DNA of 64,000 nucleotides from Enterobacter quasihormaechei (lineage in GTDB: Bacteria > Pseudomonadota > Gammaproteobacteria > Enterobacterales > Enterobacteriaceae). The position numbers were made by a program, and so were the translations under genes. A model generated the notes under the pieces. That model saw only the letters and a list, made by a program, of their open reading frames with translations, was not told the origin of the DNA and did no database searches. Location of the stretch: contig NZ_SJON01000003.1 of the NCBI RefSeq assembly GCF_004331385.1, positions 248,001 through 312,000 of the forward strand, read 5' to 3'. Shown here piece by piece: positions 10,524 to 22,050 of this stretch. The number at the start of each line of letters is the position of its first letter. The stretch's first letter is position 1.

Positions 10524-11981
10524 ATGACAATAACTCCACAACAACTGATCGCGCTGCTACCGCTGCTGATCGTCGGATTGACGGTGGTGGTTGTGATGCT
10601 CTCCATTGCGTGGCGACGCAATCACTTCCTGAATGCGACCCTGTCCGTTCTGGGTCTGAACGCTGCGTTAGTCTCCCTCTGGTTTGTTGGCCAGGCGGGC
10701 GCGATGGACGTCACGCCGCTGATGCGCGTTGACGGCTACGCCATGCTCTACACCGGTCTGGTGCTGCTGGCGAGCCTGGCAACCTGTACCTTTGCCTACC
10801 CGTGGCTGGAAGGTTACAACGACAACAAAGAAGAGTTTTACCTGCTGGTACTGATTGCCGCGCTGGGCGGCATTCTGCTGGCGAACGCGAACCACATGGC
10901 CGCGCTGTTCCTCGGTATTGAGCTGATCTCACTGCCGCTGTTCGGCCTGATTGGTTACGCCTTCCGCCAGAAACGCTCGCTGGAAGCGGCAATCAAGTAC
11001 ACCATTCTGTCTGCTGCCGCGTCGTCGTTCCTGCTGTTCGGTATTGCGCTGCTGTACGCGCAGACGGGCAACCTCTCGTTCATGGCGCTCGGCAAGAGCC
11101 TGGACGACGGCATGATGCACGAGCCGCTGCTGCTGGCGGGTCTGGGCATGATGATTGTTGGCCTTGGTTTCAAGCTTTCTCTGGTGCCGTTCCACCTGTG
11201 GACGCCAGACGTATACCAGGGTGCGCCTGCACCGGTCTCTACCTTCCTGGCGACGGCGAGTAAAATCGCTATCTTCGGCGTGGTTATGCGTCTGTTCCTG
11301 TACGCGCCGGTGGGTGACAGCGAAGCGGTTCGCGTGGTGCTGGGCATTATCGCGTTCGTGTCCATCATCTTCGGTAACCTGATGGCGCTGAGCCAGACCA
11401 ACATCAAGCGTCTGCTGGGCTACTCCTCTATCTCCCATCTGGGCTACCTGCTGGTGGCGCTGATTGCGCTGCAAAGCGGTGAGATGTCGATGGAAACCGT
11501 GGGTGTATATCTGGCCGGTTACCTGTTCAGCAGCCTCGGCGCCTTCGGCGTGGTGAGCCTGATGTCCAGCCCGTACCGTGGACCGGATGCAGATTCCCTG
11601 TTCTCCTACCGTGGCCTGTTCTGGCACCGTCCGATTCTGTCGGCGGTAATGACCGTGATGATGCTCTCGCTGGCGGGTATCCCGATGACGCTGGGCTTTA
11701 TCGGTAAGTTCTACGTGCTGGCCGTCGGTGTGCAGGCGGGTCTGTGGTGGCTGACTGCCGGTGTCGTTATCGGCTCCGCGATTGGTCTCTATTACTACCT
11801 GCGCGTAGCGGTGAGCCTGTACCTGAGCGCGCCTCAGCAGCTTAACCGCGATGCGCCATCCAACTGGCAGTACAGCGCCGGCGGGATTGTGGTGCTCATC
11901 TCCGCGCTGCTGGTGCTGATCTTCGGTATCTATCCGCAGCCGCTGATTGAGATTGTTCAGCGCGCGATGCCGCTGATGTAA
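10524..11981 (+). CDS. nuoN: NADH-quinone oxidoreductase subunit N
   Basis: This 485-residue antiporter-like subunit (ND2 homologue) is the last gene of the nuo operon. It aligns across its full length with E. coli NuoN, including the [19 protein letters not shown] motif near residue 217 and the [20 protein letters not shown] motif. Only a poor ribosome-binding site precedes it, so translation is probably coupled to nuoM. A strong terminator follows directly after its stop. Confidence 0.98.
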   Translation: MTITPQQLIALLPLLIVGLTVVVVMLSIAWRRNHFLNATLSVLGLNAALVSLWFVGQAGAMDVTPLMRVDGYAMLYTGLVLLASLATCTFAYPWLEGYNDNKEEFYLLVLIAALGGILLANANHMAALFLGIELISLPLFGLIGYAFRQKRSLEAAIKYTILSAAASSFLLFGIALLYAQTGNLSFMALGKSLDDGMMHEPLLLAGLGMMIVGLGFKLSLVPFHLWTPDVYQGAPAPVSTFLATASKIAIFGVVMRLFLYAPVGDSEAVRVVLGIIAFVSIIFGNLMALSQTNIKRLLGYSSISHLGYLLVALIALQSGEMSMETVGVYLAGYLFSSLGAFGVVSLMSSPYRGPDADSLFSYRGLFWHRPILSAVMTVMMLSLAGIPMTLGFIGKFYVLAVGVQAGLWWLTAGVVIGSAIGLYYYLRVAVSLYLSAPQQLNRDAPSNWQYSAGGIVVLISALLVLIFGIYPQPLIEIVQRAMPLM

Positions 11982-11984
11982 AAA

Positions 11985-12012
11985 CAAAAAACCCGCCTCG
12001 GCGGGTTTTTTA
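11985..12012. terminator. Intrinsic terminator shared by nuoN and cheV
   Basis: A run of A, a CCCGC/GCGGG stem with a CTCG loop, and a run of T lie within ten bases of the nuoN stop. The A-stem-T symmetry means it can end transcripts from either side: nuoN on plus and cheV on minus. Confidence 0.9.
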
Positions 12013-12021
12013 TTGTCCAGC

Positions 12022-12081
12022 GGCGCTACGCTTGCAGGGCCTGCGGGTTTTGTAGGTCGGGTAAGCGTAGCGCCACCCGAC
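12022..12081. repeat. REP/BIME-type palindromic element
   Basis: Two perfect 12-base arms (GGCGCTACGCTT at 12022-12033 and AAGCGTAGCGCC at 12063-12074) bracket a short spacer. The second unit, TGTAGGTCGGGTAAGCGTAG followed by CGCCACCCGAC, is a REP palindrome whose last base is the first base of the cheV stop on the other strand. Related copies occur at 35921, 35966, 37429, 46631 and 61205. Confidence 0.85.
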
Positions 12082-13085
12082 TAAGCCAGCTGCTTCCGGC
12101 TAATTAACGGCCCGTCAATTTTCTTCATCGACCGCTCCAGCACTTCCTCAATCACCGACGACAGCTCGTTCAGCTCAAACTTCGCCACATAGCCGTCCGC
12201 CTTCACTTTGCGAATATGATCTTCGTTGGCGTTGCCGGAAAGGGACGAGTGGATCACCACCGGAATATCTTTCAGAATCGGGTCGGTTTTGATTTTGCGC
12301 GTCAGCGTAAAGCCATCCATCTCCGGCATTTCGAGGTCGGTTAATACCAGAGCGATCTTGTCGGTGACGGGGACACCCTCAGCCTGCGCCTGCGCGGCCA
12401 GCTGGGTGATTTTCTCCCATGCGTCTTTGCCGGTGATATGCAGCTGAGCCGGGATCTCCATCGCCTGCAAACCCTTCTCCAGCATCGAACGCGCCACCTT
12501 CGAGTCTTCTGCAACAATCGCGACGGAGCCTGGCTTGATGTTGAATTTGGTGGTTTCCAGATGGGTGGCGTGCAGATCGTGATTCGCCGGGGTGATGTCA
12601 TACAGGATCTGTTCCACGTCCAGCACCATCGCCAGATCGTTGGTGTCGGTCTTGTCATCCAGGCAGGCAATGCTGGTGATATAGCGACCGCTGACGGCGG
12701 TTTCGGCGGCGTGCACCTGCTTCCAGTCAAGACGCATGATGTTCTCCACCGATTCCACGGCGAAGGCCTGCACGCTGCGGGCATATTCGGTGATCAGCAG
12801 AATGTTCAGCCCGGTGGTTGGCTTGCAGCCAGCGACGGCGGCCAGATCGATCACCGGGATCACCTGGTCGCGAATGTTTACCATCCCCATCAGCGGCGAC
12901 TTCATGCCCGCCGGTTTGGTGAAGGTCGGCATCGGCACAATTTCGCGCAATTTGAACACGTTGATGCCGAACAGCTCGGATTTATTTTCGTTAAGAGAGG
13001 TGCCAAGACGGAACAGCAACAGTTCAAAACGGTTGGACAGGGTGAGATTCGCCCTGTCATCAATATCTTTCTGGAAATTATCCAT
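12081..13085 (-). CDS. cheV: Chemotaxis protein CheV (CheW-REC)
   Basis: The 334-residue protein has a CheW-like adaptor domain (about residues 15-165) followed by a response-regulator receiver domain (about 180-315). The likely phosphorylated aspartate is Asp250 in LVLTDLEMPEMDG. CheV proteins couple chemoreceptors to the CheA kinase and are modulated by phosphorylation of the receiver. The gene is known from Salmonella between nuo and elaC, and E. coli K-12 lacks it. It stands alone between two other loci, so it is probably transcribed separately and controlled with the flagellar regulon elsewhere; no sigma-28 promoter was established here. Confidence 0.95.
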   Translation of the reverse strand: MDNFQKDIDDRANLTLSNRFELLLFRLGTSLNENKSELFGINVFKLREIVPMPTFTKPAGMKSPLMGMVNIRDQVIPVIDLAAVAGCKPTTGLNILLITEYARSVQAFAVESVENIMRLDWKQVHAAETAVSGRYITSIACLDDKTDTNDLAMVLDVEQILYDITPANHDLHATHLETTKFNIKPGSVAIVAEDSKVARSMLEKGLQAMEIPAQLHITGKDAWEKITQLAAQAQAEGVPVTDKIALVLTDLEMPEMDGFTLTRKIKTDPILKDIPVVIHSSLSGNANEDHIRKVKADGYVAKFELNELSSVIEEVLERSMKKIDGPLISRKQLA

Positions 13086-13149
13086 TCTACCCTCAAGAGA
13101 AATGCTGGCCTTTTAATCGTTATCGGCATCCTGAGGGAAAAATAAAGGA

Positions 13150-14067
13150 CTAAACGCTGACCTGAGCGAAATCTTCCGCCAGCTCGCAGGCGGGAAACAC
13201 CTCCCGACACTCTGCCAGCAGGCTTTCACAGCCGCGGACGTCATAGCGTGAACTGACGTGCGTGACAATCAGTTTCCCAACGCCAGCCTCACGCGCCAGC
13301 CGCGCCGCCTGACGCGTTGAGCTGTGCCCCCGGCTGTTGGCTTTCTCTTCCATCGCCGCTTCCAGCGTCGCCTCGTGCACCATCACGTCCACGCCCCCGG
13401 CAAGCCGAAGCGCCGAAGGGCAGGGGGCGGTATCACCAAAAATAGCCAGTTTTTTGCCCGGCTGCGGCGGCGCGAGGTAATCCTGACCGTTAATGACGCG
13501 CCCGTCGTCCAGCGTGACGGTTTCACCAAGCTTAAGGCGCTGGAACAGCGGGCCGGGCATGACGCCATCGGCCCGCAACGCGGCGGCGTTCAGCGCGCCG
13601 GGCTTATCGTGCTCCTCAATGCGATAGCCGTAGCATTCCACCGGATGGTTAAGCGGGTAAGCGTGCACCCGATAATCACCGTCGTCGAACACCTGGCCTT
13701 CGGCTATCTCAATCACCTCCAGCGGATAGTCGGTCCACGAGCCGCTCAGGCGCAGCGTGGTTTCAACAAATTCCTGAATGCCCGCTGGGCCATAAATTGT
13801 CAGCGGGTTGGCGTTACCCGCCATTGAACGGCTGCACAGCAGGCCCGGCAGGCCGAAAAGATGATCGCCGTGCAGATGCGTAATAAATATTTTATCCACT
13901 TTCCCTGGGTGATATGAGGTGTGCAGCAGCTGGTGCTGCGTGCCCTCACCGCAGTCAAACAGCCATAGCCCACCCCGGGTAGGATGCTTAAGATCCAGCA
14001 GAATTGCCGTCACGTTTCGTGAGCGGGTTGGCACGCCGGCGGACGTACCCAGAAAAATCAGTTCCAT
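13150..14067 (-). CDS. rbn: Ribonuclease BN / RNase Z family (ElaC)
   Basis: This 305-residue metallo-beta-lactamase-fold nuclease processes tRNA 3' ends. The zinc-binding THLHGDH motif is at residues 63-69, and further metal ligands lie in the FGDT and GHSS segments. I chose the ATG at 14067 ([15 protein letters not shown]), which matches E. coli ElaC exactly in position. The frame stays open for 40 codons upstream, but that extension has no family resemblance and runs back over the divergent elaA start. Confidence 0.95.
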   Translation of the reverse strand: MELIFLGTSAGVPTRSRNVTAILLDLKHPTRGGLWLFDCGEGTQHQLLHTSYHPGKVDKIFITHLHGDHLFGLPGLLCSRSMAGNANPLTIYGPAGIQEFVETTLRLSGSWTDYPLEVIEIAEGQVFDDGDYRVHAYPLNHPVECYGYRIEEHDKPGALNAAALRADGVMPGPLFQRLKLGETVTLDDGRVINGQDYLAPPQPGKKLAIFGDTAPCPSALRLAGGVDVMVHEATLEAAMEEKANSRGHSSTRQAARLAREAGVGKLIVTHVSSRYDVRGCESLLAECREVFPACELAEDFAQVSV

Positions 14068-14138
14068 AACGCAATCAGCCCTTTGCCCAATGGGAAGAGG
14101 TTTAGTATAACGTGATGAACCCCAGGAAGGAGAAACAC

Positions 14139-14603
14139 ATGATCCAGTGGCAAGATCTACACCACAGCGAACTGACCGTGCAGTCACTCTACGCCCTGCT
14201 CAAGCTGCGCTGTGAAGTCTTCGTGGTTGAACAAACCTGCCCGTATCAGGATATCGACGGCGATGACTTAATCGGCGAGAACCGGCACATCCTCGGCTGG
14301 CGGAATAACGAGCTGGTGGCGTATGCGAGGATTCTGAAAAGCGACGACGATTTTGACCCTGTCGTCATTGGCCGCGTCATCGTCAGCGGCAGCGCGCGCG
14401 GTGAAAAGCTGGGCTATCAGCTGATGGAAAAGACGCTGGAAGCATGCCAAAAACAGTGGCCAGACAAGGCGTTATACCTGGGCGCACAGGCGCATTTGCA
14501 ATCTTTCTATGCCCATTTTGGCTTTAGCGCGGTCACCGGGGTTTATGACGAAGATGGCATCCCCCATGTCGGCATGGCGCGCGAAGCGAAACAGGCGCAA
14601 TAG
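14139..14603 (+). CDS. elaA: GNAT-family N-acetyltransferase ElaA
   Basis: The 154-residue protein belongs to the ElaA subgroup of GNAT acetyltransferases; the substrate is not established. The N-terminal [19 protein letters not shown] segment and the acetyl-CoA loop region ([20 protein letters not shown], near residues 78-97) are typical. The start is at 14139 because an AGGAAGGAG ribosome-binding site lies six bases before it and E. coli ElaA begins at the same residue. It is divergent from rbn. Confidence 0.93.
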   Translation: MIQWQDLHHSELTVQSLYALLKLRCEVFVVEQTCPYQDIDGDDLIGENRHILGWRNNELVAYARILKSDDDFDPVVIGRVIVSGSARGEKLGYQLMEKTLEACQKQWPDKALYLGAQAHLQSFYAHFGFSAVTGVYDEDGIPHVGMAREAKQAQ

Positions 14604-14653
14604 CGAGACGTTGTCTATAGTTATCGGACTGGTGTACTAACATGGAGAAAAAT

Positions 14654-14959
14654 ATGTCATTTCAATCCTGGGAAACCCGAGCAGACGACGACCTGACGCT
14701 GCTAAGCGAAACGCTGGAAGAAGTGCTGCGCTCGTCAGGCGATCCTGCCGATCAGAAGTACATTGAGCTCAAAGCCCGCGCCGAGCAGGCGCTGCATGAC
14801 GTTAAAAACCGCGTCAGTAACGCGTCCGACAACTACTACTACCGCGCCAAACAGGCGGTGTATCGTGCCGACGATTATGTGCATGAAAAACCATGGCAGG
14901 GTATTGGCGTCGGTGCGGCCGTAGGGCTGGTGCTGGGTCTGCTGTTAGCCCGCCGTTAA
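14654..14959 (+). CDS. elaB: ElaB, C-tail-anchored inner-membrane protein
   Basis: The 101-residue protein of the YqjD/ElaB family has an acidic, probably helical N-terminal part and one hydrophobic C-terminal segment (GIGVGAAVGLVLGLLLA) ending in Arg-Arg. Family members are known as ribosome-associated, membrane-anchored stress proteins of stationary phase. The ATG at 14654 is preceded by GGAG at a seven-base spacing and matches E. coli ElaB. An in-frame ATG four codons upstream overlaps that binding site and is unlikely. Confidence 0.94.
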   Translation: MSFQSWETRADDDLTLLSETLEEVLRSSGDPADQKYIELKARAEQALHDVKNRVSNASDNYYYRAKQAVYRADDYVHEKPWQGIGVGAAVGLVLGLLLARR

Positions 14960-14983
14960 GCCGCTAAACCCCTCCCTACACGT

Positions 14984-15018
14984 GGGTACTGCTATTTATT
15001 GTCAGTACCCCGTATAAT
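14984..15018 (+). promoter_or_regulatory. Inverted repeat and -10-like element upstream of menF
   Basis: A perfect 8-base inverted repeat (GGGTACTG at 14984-14991, CAGTACCC at 15003-15010, 11-base loop) ends two bases before a consensus TATAAT at 15013-15018. No good -35 hexamer is seen 16-18 bases upstream of that -10. The repeat would lie over the -35 to spacer region, so it could be an operator; as RNA it could be a weak elaB 3' hairpin. The function is inferred. Confidence 0.45.
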
Positions 15019-15045
15019 ATAAGGTTTTAACAGGGAGAGGTTCGC

Positions 15046-16341
15046 GTGCACTCGATTTTCCTCGCGCTGCAAAGCCTGCGCACTCAGCTTGCGCAAGCGT
15101 TGCCTGATACACCCGGTTTCCGTCATTTCGACGTCTCTTTCCCGTTAAACGATGCCTTCGATCCCCTGGCCTGGCTGGGCGTACAGCGGTGCTATCCCCA
15201 GTTTTACTGGCAACAGCGCAGCGGTGATGAAGAACTTGCCGCGCTCGGAAGCCTCGCCCATTTTGATTCTCTGGCCTCGGCTTCCCGGTTCCTGCACACC
15301 CATGCCGTGGCAAATGACACCCGTATCTGCGGCCTGAACGCCTTCAACCCGGCGCAGGGCACGCTGTTTTTACCGCGTCTTCTCTGGCGACGGTCTGCCG
15401 GGGTCGCCACGCTGCGCCTGCAACTGTGGAGCGAAACCTCGCTGCGCGAAGATGCCCGTTTGGCATTGAATTTTGTCGATAACCTGCGCGACGCCGCGCC
15501 GATCCGCCCGTTGTCCGTTCAGATTGAGCAGGAAACCCATCATCCAGAAAAACCGGAATGGCTGGCGCTGATCCGTCAGGCAACGGATACCATTGCTCGC
15601 GGCGACGTCGAGAAAGTGGTGCTCGCACGCGCCACCGATGTGCAGTGCCGGCAGCCCGTAGACGCCATTGCGCTGATGGCCGCCAGCCGCGCGCTGAACC
15701 TCAACTGCTACCATTTTTGCATGGTCTTCGATGCCGACAACGCGTTTCTTGGCTCGACCCCCGAGCGCCTGTGGCGGCGACGCGGCACGCTGCTGCGCAC
15801 CGAAGCGCTGGCAGGCACCGTTGCCAGCCATTCTGACGATAAGCAGGCCCAGCGTCTGGGGGACTGGCTGATGAACGACGACAAAAATCAGCGGGAAAAT
15901 ATGCTGGTGGTGGAAGATATCTGTCAGCGTCTTCAGCACCAGACCCGGACGCTGGAGATCCTGCCTGCGCAGGTGCTGCGTCTGCGCAAGGTGCAGCATT
16001 TACGCCGCTGTATCTGGACCGAACTCAAACACGCTGACGACGAGCAGTGTTTGCATATTCTGCAACCGACGGCGGCGGTGGCCGGGCTGCCGCGTCAGGC
16101 GGCGCGAGAATTTATTGAGAAAGTGGAGCCGTTTGACCGGGAGTGGTACGCCGGATCGGCAGGCTATTTGTCGGTCGATCAAAGTGAATTCTGCGTGGCA
16201 TTACGCTCCGCCCGCGTTCACGACGCCGCGCTGCGTCTTTATGCAGGGGCGGGCATCGTCAGCGGCTCTGATCCGGAACAGGAGTGGCAGGAGATCGAAA
16301 ACAAAGCCGCCGGGCTGCGTTCCCTTCTCCTGAAGGATTAA
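15046..16341 (+). CDS. menF: Isochorismate synthase MenF
   Basis: The 431-residue enzyme converts chorismate to isochorismate, the first step of menaquinone synthesis. The C-terminal chorismate-binding domain contains [33 protein letters not shown] and [14 protein letters not shown] segments. Translation starts with GTG at 15046, six bases after an AGGGAGAGG ribosome-binding site. It is first in the menFDHBCE cluster and is separated from menD by 88 bases. Confidence 0.96.
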   Translation: MHSIFLALQSLRTQLAQALPDTPGFRHFDVSFPLNDAFDPLAWLGVQRCYPQFYWQQRSGDEELAALGSLAHFDSLASASRFLHTHAVANDTRICGLNAFNPAQGTLFLPRLLWRRSAGVATLRLQLWSETSLREDARLALNFVDNLRDAAPIRPLSVQIEQETHHPEKPEWLALIRQATDTIARGDVEKVVLARATDVQCRQPVDAIALMAASRALNLNCYHFCMVFDADNAFLGSTPERLWRRRGTLLRTEALAGTVASHSDDKQAQRLGDWLMNDDKNQRENMLVVEDICQRLQHQTRTLEILPAQVLRLRKVQHLRRCIWTELKHADDEQCLHILQPTAAVAGLPRQAAREFIEKVEPFDREWYAGSAGYLSVDQSEFCVALRSARVHDAALRLYAGAGIVSGSDPEQEWQEIENKAAGLRSLLLKD

Positions 16342-16429
16342 TACTGATTCGTGCAATCCCGATTCATATCAAAATTCTGACTTTTTCTATTATTTATACT
16401 GTGTCGCATTCTTGATACTGGACAATCTC

Positions 16430-18100
16430 ATGTCAGTAAGTTCTTTTAACCGACGCTGGGCGACGGTGATCCTTGAAGCCCTGACCCGGCATGGCGTCAG
16501 GCACGTGTGTATTGCCCCGGGCTCTCGCTCCACGCCGCTCACCCTTGCTGCGGCGGAAAACCGGGCTTTTATTCATCACACCCATTTTGACGAGCGTGGA
16601 CTCGGTCATCTGGCGCTCGGCCTGGCGAAAGTCAGCAAAGCGCCCGTGGCGGTGATAGTCACCTCCGGCACGGCGGTGGCGAACCTCTATCCGGCGCTGA
16701 TTGAAGCGGGGTTAACCGGCGAAAAGCTGATTTTACTCACCGCCGATCGTCCCCCTGAACTTATTGACTGCGGCGCTAACCAGGCGATTCGTCAGCCCGG
16801 CATGTTTGCCTCGCATCCGTCACGGACGGTTTCGCTGCCGCGCCCCACGCAGGATATTCCTGCCAGCTGGCTGGTCTCCACTCTCGACCACGCCATGAAC
16901 GCGCTGCGCAGCGGCGGGCTGCACATCAACTGCCCGTTTGCCGAGCCGCTGTACGGCGAAATGAACGATACCGGCCTCGCCTGGCAGCAGCAGCTCGGCG
17001 ACTGGTGGGAAAGCGAAAAACCGTGGCTGCGCGAGCAGACGCATCTGGAAAGCGCGAAACAGCGCGACTGGTTCTTCTGGCGTCAGAAGCGCGGCGTGGT
17101 CATTGCCGGGCGGATGAGCGCGGCGGAAGGCAGGCTGGCGGCGGAGTGGGCAAACACGCTTGGCTGGCCGCTGATTGGCGACGTGCTTTCCCAGACGGGC
17201 CAGCCGCTGCCCTGCGCGGACCTCTGGCTGGGGAACGCGAAGGCGGTCACCGAGCTTGCGCAGGCGCAGATTGTCGTCCAGCTGGGATCGAGCCTGACGG
17301 GCAAGCGCCTGCTCCAGTGGCAGGCCACCTGCACGCCGGAAGAGTACTGGCTGGTGGATCCGCTCGAAGGACGCCTTGACCCGGCGCACCACCGCGGTCG
17401 CAGGCTGGTCAGCGACGTTGAGCGCTGGCTAGAGCTTCATCCGGCAGAAAAACGCAAGCCCTGGGCGGTTGAGATCCCCGAACTTTCGCGTCAGGCGTGG
17501 GAGCTCACCAAAGCGCAGTGCGAGGCGTTCAGTGAAGCCGGTCTGGCGCACCGTATCCGCAAATACCTTCCCGAGCAGGGGCAACTTTTTGTCGGCAATA
17601 GCCTGGTGGTGCGCCTGATTGACGCCTTCTCGAAGCTGCCCGCAGGTTACCCGGTGTACAGCAACCGGGGGGCGAGCGGCATTGATGGTCTGATCTCCAC
17701 CGCGGCGGGCGTACAGCGGGCCAGCGCGAAATCCACGCTGGCGATAGTGGGCGATCTCTCAGCCCTCTACGATCTCAACGCGCTGGCGCTCCTGCGTCAG
17801 GCGTCGGCTCCTTTCGTGTTGATTGTCGTTAACAACAACGGCGGGCAGATTTTCTCCCTGCTGCCGACGCCGCAAAGCGAACGTGAGCGCTTCTATCTGA
17901 TGCCGCAAAACGTGCAGTTCGAACACGCCGCCGCCATGTTCAGCCTTAAGTACCATCGCCCGGAAAGCTGGGACGCGCTGGAAACGGCGCTGAACGCCGC
18001 CTGGCGACAGCCTGGCGCAACGCTGATTGAGCTGGTGGTTAACGATTCGGACGGCGCGCAGAAGCTGCAACATCTGCTGGCGCAGGTGAGCCACCTGTGA
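16430..18100 (+). CDS. menD: SEPHCHC synthase MenD (ThDP-dependent)
   Basis: The 556-residue thiamine-diphosphate enzyme joins 2-oxoglutarate and isochorismate to form SEPHCHC. The N-terminal [15 protein letters not shown] motif and the C-terminal cofactor region ([12 protein letters not shown], then [13 protein letters not shown]) are as in the family. The ATG at 16430 ([10 protein letters not shown]) gives exactly the E. coli length; a TTG six codons upstream is rejected. The stop overlaps the GTG of menH (GTGA). Confidence 0.97.
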   Translation: MSVSSFNRRWATVILEALTRHGVRHVCIAPGSRSTPLTLAAAENRAFIHHTHFDERGLGHLALGLAKVSKAPVAVIVTSGTAVANLYPALIEAGLTGEKLILLTADRPPELIDCGANQAIRQPGMFASHPSRTVSLPRPTQDIPASWLVSTLDHAMNALRSGGLHINCPFAEPLYGEMNDTGLAWQQQLGDWWESEKPWLREQTHLESAKQRDWFFWRQKRGVVIAGRMSAAEGRLAAEWANTLGWPLIGDVLSQTGQPLPCADLWLGNAKAVTELAQAQIVVQLGSSLTGKRLLQWQATCTPEEYWLVDPLEGRLDPAHHRGRRLVSDVERWLELHPAEKRKPWAVEIPELSRQAWELTKAQCEAFSEAGLAHRIRKYLPEQGQLFVGNSLVVRLIDAFSKLPAGYPVYSNRGASGIDGLISTAAGVQRASAKSTLAIVGDLSALYDLNALALLRQASAPFVLIVVNNNGGQIFSLLPTPQSERERFYLMPQNVQFEHAAAMFSLKYHRPESWDALETALNAAWRQPGATLIELVVNDSDGAQKLQHLLAQVSHL

Positions 18101-18873
18101 TCCTCACAGGCGTCACTCAGCGCGGAAAACCAGGCTACCCCTGGCTGGTTTTCCTGCACGGCTTTTCCGGCGACTGTCACGAGTGGCAGACCGTTGGGGC
18201 GTCGCTGGATGACTATCCCCGGCTCTACCTTGACCTGCCCGGACACGGTGGTTCAGCGGAGACGGGCGTGGCGGGGTTTGCAGAGATGAGCGAGCTGCTC
18301 ATACATACTGTTATTAGTTACAACATACTAAACTACTGGCTGGTGGGGTACTCCCTCGGCGGCCGCATTGCGATGTTTCATGCCTGCCAGCATCCGGCGG
18401 GGTTAGACGGGGTGATTGTGGAGGGTGGACACCCTGGCCTGCAAGATACCGATGCGCGTCAGGCGCGGCTGATCGCTGACCGACGCTGGGCGTCACGTTT
18501 TCGCAGCGAGCCGCTGGAAGCTGTCTTTACAGACTGGTATCAACAGCCGGTCTTTGCCTCCCTTACGGAGGAACAGCGCAAGGCGCTGATCGCGCTGCGC
18601 AGCCGGAACAACGGCCCGAGGCTGGCTGATATGCTGGAAGCCACCTCGCTTGCCGTTCAGCCTGATTTACGTCCCGCGCTCACCGCGCGTGATTTTCCTT
18701 TTTACTTTCTCTATGGCGAACGTGATGAGAAGTTCAAAGCCCTTGCCGCTGAACTCAACGCCACGCGCCATGCTATCCCCCATGCCGGACACAACGCCCA
18801 CCGGGAGAACCCGGATGCGGTTGCCGCGAGTCTGGCTCAGATACTGCGTCATCGAACAAAGGACACGCTATGA
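18097..18873 (+). CDS. menH: SHCHC synthase MenH (alpha/beta hydrolase)
   Basis: The 258-residue enzyme removes pyruvate from SEPHCHC to give SHCHC. It has an alpha/beta-hydrolase fold with the [13 protein letters not shown] oxyanion region, a nucleophile elbow GYSLGG and a C-terminal histidine in AGHNAHRE. It starts with GTG overlapping the menD stop and ends in an ATGA overlap with menB. It is a few residues longer than E. coli MenH (252), mainly at the C-terminus. Confidence 0.96.
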   Translation: MILTGVTQRGKPGYPWLVFLHGFSGDCHEWQTVGASLDDYPRLYLDLPGHGGSAETGVAGFAEMSELLIHTVISYNILNYWLVGYSLGGRIAMFHACQHPAGLDGVIVEGGHPGLQDTDARQARLIADRRWASRFRSEPLEAVFTDWYQQPVFASLTEEQRKALIALRSRNNGPRLADMLEATSLAVQPDLRPALTARDFPFYFLYGERDEKFKALAAELNATRHAIPHAGHNAHRENPDAVAASLAQILRHRTKDTL

Positions 18874-19727
18874 TCTATCCTGATGAAAACATGCTCTACG
18901 CGCCGGTTGAATGGCAGGACTGCTCCGAAGGCTACACCGACATTCGTTACCACAAATCCGCCGACGGTATCGCCAAAATCACCATCAACCGTCCGCAGGT
19001 GCGCAACGCGTTTCGTCCACTGACCGTCAAAGAGATGATCCAGGCGCTGGCGGATGCCCGCTACGACGACAATATCGGCGTTATCGTTCTGACCGGTGAA
19101 GGCGAGAAAGCCTTCTGCTCCGGCGGCGATCAGAAAGTGCGTGGCGACTACGGCGGATACCAGGATGATGCGGGCACGCACCACCTGAACGTGCTGGATT
19201 TCCAGCGCCAGATCCGCACCTGTCCGAAACCGGTCGTGGCGATGGTGGCAGGGTATTCCATCGGTGGCGGTCACGTGCTGCACATGATGTGTGACCTGAC
19301 TATCGCGGCGGAAAATGCCATCTTCGGCCAGACCGGCCCGAAAGTGGGCTCTTTCGACGGCGGCTGGGGCGCCTCCTACATGGCGCGCATCGTCGGCCAG
19401 AAAAAAGCCCGCGAAATCTGGTTCCTGTGCCGTCAGTACAACGCACAGGAAGCGCTGGATATGGGCCTGGTTAACACCGTGGTGCCGATCGCCGATCTCG
19501 AAAAAGAGACCGTGCGCTGGTGTCGCGAAATGCTGCAAAACAGCCCAATGGCGCTGCGCTGCCTGAAGGCGGCCCTGAACGCGGACTGTGACGGTCAGGC
19601 GGGCCTTCAGGAGCTGGCGGGTAACGCCACCATGCTGTTCTACATGACCGAAGAGGGTCAGGAAGGGCGCAACGCGTTCAACGAAAAACGCCAGCCAGAC
19701 TTCAGCAAATACAAACGGAACCCGTAA
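18870..19727 (+). CDS. menB: 1,4-dihydroxy-2-naphthoyl-CoA synthase MenB
   Basis: The 285-residue crotonase-superfamily enzyme closes the naphthoquinone ring from o-succinylbenzoyl-CoA. It shows the [12 protein letters not shown] start of the crotonase fold, the oxyanion-hole segment [11 protein letters not shown] and [11 protein letters not shown], and the [14 protein letters not shown] active-site stretch. The stop shares one base with the menC start (TAATG), so translational coupling is likely. Confidence 0.98.
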   Translation: MIYPDENMLYAPVEWQDCSEGYTDIRYHKSADGIAKITINRPQVRNAFRPLTVKEMIQALADARYDDNIGVIVLTGEGEKAFCSGGDQKVRGDYGGYQDDAGTHHLNVLDFQRQIRTCPKPVVAMVAGYSIGGGHVLHMMCDLTIAAENAIFGQTGPKVGSFDGGWGASYMARIVGQKKAREIWFLCRQYNAQEALDMGLVNTVVPIADLEKETVRWCREMLQNSPMALRCLKAALNADCDGQAGLQELAGNATMLFYMTEEGQEGRNAFNEKRQPDFSKYKRNP

Positions 19728-20692
19728 TGCGTCGCGCGCAGGTTTACCGCTGGCAGATACCGATGGACGCGGGCGTGGTGCTGCGTGAACGGCGGTTAAA
19801 AACCCGTGACGGACTTTTTGTGCACCTCCGGCAGGGCGAGCGGGAAGGGTGGGGCGAAATCGCCCCGCTTCCGGGCTTTAGCCTGGAAACGCTGGACGAG
19901 GCGCAGGCGGCGCTGATGGCCTGGACGCACCAATGGCGCGAGGGAGTGGCTCCGGCACTGCCGGACGTTCCTTCCGCCGCGTTCGGCATCAGCTGTGCGC
20001 TGGCCGAGCTGGACGGCAGTTTGCCGGACGCGGCGAACTATCGCGCCGCGCCGCTCTGTACCGGCGATCCGGATGAACTCTTCGCGCTGCTCTCCGCGAT
20101 GCCGGGCGAGAAGGTGGCGAAAATTAAGGTTGGCCTGTACGAAGCGGTGCGCGACGGGATGGTCGTCAACCTGCTGCTGGAAGCCATTCCCGATCTACAC
20201 CTGCGCCTGGACGCCAACCGCGCCTGGACGCCGCTGAAGGCACAGCAGTTTGCGAAGTACGTCAACCCGGCGTACCGCAGCCGCATCGCGTTTCTCGAAG
20301 AGCCGTGCAAAACGCGCGACGATTCCCGCGCCTTTGCCCGGGAAACCGGCATTGCTATCGCCTGGGATGAGAGCCTGCGCGAAGCCGATTTCACGTTTGC
20401 CGCCGAACCGGGCGTCAGCGCCGTGGTGATTAAGCCAACGCTGACCGGCAGCCTCGACAAGGTGCGCGAGCAGGTTGCAGCGGCCCATGCGCTGGGGATG
20501 ATGGCGGTGATCAGCTCGTCCATAGAATCGAGCCTCGGGCTGACGCAGCTGGCGCGCATTGCCGCCTGGTTAACGCCAGAGACTGTACCCGGCCTTGATA
20601 CGCTGAGCCTGATGCAGGCGCAGCTGCTTCGCCCGTGGCCGGACAGCACCTTACCGTGCCTTGACGTCGGGGCGCTGGAGCCGTTGCGATGA
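19727..20692 (+). CDS. menC: o-succinylbenzoate synthase MenC
   Basis: The 321-residue enolase-superfamily enzyme dehydrates SHCHC to o-succinylbenzoate. The expected catalytic elements appear in order: the KIKVG lysine pair, the LDANRAW aspartate, a FLEEPC glutamate, the WDES aspartate and the KPTLTGS lysine. Both ends overlap neighbouring men genes, by one base with menB and four bases with menE. Confidence 0.97.
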   Translation: MRRAQVYRWQIPMDAGVVLRERRLKTRDGLFVHLRQGEREGWGEIAPLPGFSLETLDEAQAALMAWTHQWREGVAPALPDVPSAAFGISCALAELDGSLPDAANYRAAPLCTGDPDELFALLSAMPGEKVAKIKVGLYEAVRDGMVVNLLLEAIPDLHLRLDANRAWTPLKAQQFAKYVNPAYRSRIAFLEEPCKTRDDSRAFARETGIAIAWDESLREADFTFAAEPGVSAVVIKPTLTGSLDKVREQVAAAHALGMMAVISSSIESSLGLTQLARIAAWLTPETVPGLDTLSLMQAQLLRPWPDSTLPCLDVGALEPLR

Positions 20693-22050
20693 GCTTTAAC
20701 GACTGGCCGTGGCGGCACTGGCGCGCCCGGAGTGGTGATAAACCCGCGCTGCGTTTAGACGATGTCACGCACAGCTGGTCTCAGCTGTGCGAGCGCATCG
20801 ATCGTCTTGCCGCCGGTTTTCAGGCTCAGGGTGTCAGGGAGGGCGACGGCGTCATGCTCCTCGCCCACAACCATCCGCGCACGCTGCTGGCCTGGCTTGC
20901 CCTGCTTCAGTGCGGCGCCCGCATTTTGCCGGTAAACCCTCAGCTTCCCCGCCCGCTGCTGGACGTTCTCCTGCCGCAGATGACGCTGCGCTTTGCGCTG
21001 GTGCTTAACGGTGAGTATGACGGTCTGCCCGCGCTGGCGTTGAGAGAGGGCGAGGAGCTTGCCAGCGTGGCGTGGCGGGCTGAACGTCTGGCCTCAATGA
21101 CGCTCACCTCCGGCTCCACCGGCCTGCCAAAAGCGGCGGTGCACACCTGTGCTGCCCACCTTGCCAGCGCACGAGGCGTGCTGTCCCTGATGCCTTACGG
21201 CGGTGATGACGACTGGCTGCTGTCCCTGCCGCTGTTTCACGTCTCCGGTCAGGGGATTCTGTGGCGCTGGTTGCAGGGCGGAGGCCGCCTCACCGTGCGC
21301 GAAAAACAGCCCCTGGAGCAGGCGCTCCAGGGCTGCACCCACGCCTCGCTGGTGCCGACGCAGCTGTGGCGGCTGGTCAATTCACACCATCCCGTCGCGC
21401 TGAAGGCCGTGCTGCTCGGGGGGGCGGAAATCCCCGTTGAGCTGACGGAACAGGCGCGCGAGCAGGGTATTCGCACCTACTGCGGCTATGGCCTGACCGA
21501 GTTCGCCTCCACCGTCTGCGCCAAAGAGGCCGACGGCGCGCCGGACGTGGGCCGCGCGCTGCCGGGCAGAGAGGTGCAGGTGGTGAACGGTGAAATCTGG
21601 ATCCGGGCAGAAAGCATGGCGGCGGGCTACTGGCGGGACGGCGCGTTACTGCCGCTGGTCAACGAGCAGGGCTGGTTTGCCACCCGCGATCGCGGTGAGT
21701 GGCATAACGGCCGCCTGGCCGTTCTGGGCCGCATGGACAATCTCTTTTTCAGCGGCGGAGAAGGGATCCAGCCGGAAGCGCTGGAACGCGTCATCGTTAC
21801 GCATCCGCAGGTAAGCCAGGCGTTTGTCGTTCCGCTGGACGATGCCGAGTACGGACAGCGACCGGTGGCGGTAGTGGAATGTGCGCCGGGCACGGATATC
21901 ACGCTGTTGCCAGAGTGGGTTCAGGGCAGGCTGGCGCGCTTTGAGCAGCCGGTGCACTGGCTGGCGCTGCCGTCAGAACTGAAAAATGGCGGGATTAAAA
22001 TCTCCCGCCAGGCGTTAAGGCAGTGGGTCAATGCCCTGTTTAGGGGCTAA
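20689..22050 (+). CDS. menE: o-succinylbenzoate-CoA ligase MenE
   Basis: The 453-residue ANL-superfamily adenylating enzyme activates o-succinylbenzoate with CoA. The phosphate-binding loop [12 protein letters not shown] is at about residues 138-149; the [11 protein letters not shown] motif and the hinge region [15 protein letters not shown] are also present. The last gene of the men cluster, it ends immediately against the stop of the oppositely oriented tctA with no intervening base and no visible terminator. Confidence 0.96.
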   Translation: MSFNDWPWRHWRARSGDKPALRLDDVTHSWSQLCERIDRLAAGFQAQGVREGDGVMLLAHNHPRTLLAWLALLQCGARILPVNPQLPRPLLDVLLPQMTLRFALVLNGEYDGLPALALREGEELASVAWRAERLASMTLTSGSTGLPKAAVHTCAAHLASARGVLSLMPYGGDDDWLLSLPLFHVSGQGILWRWLQGGGRLTVREKQPLEQALQGCTHASLVPTQLWRLVNSHHPVALKAVLLGGAEIPVELTEQAREQGIRTYCGYGLTEFASTVCAKEADGAPDVGRALPGREVQVVNGEIWIRAESMAAGYWRDGALLPLVNEQGWFATRDRGEWHNGRLAVLGRMDNLFFSGGEGIQPEALERVIVTHPQVSQAFVVPLDDAEYGQRPVAVVECAPGTDITLLPEWVQGRLARFEQPVHWLALPSELKNGGIKISRQALRQWVNALFRG

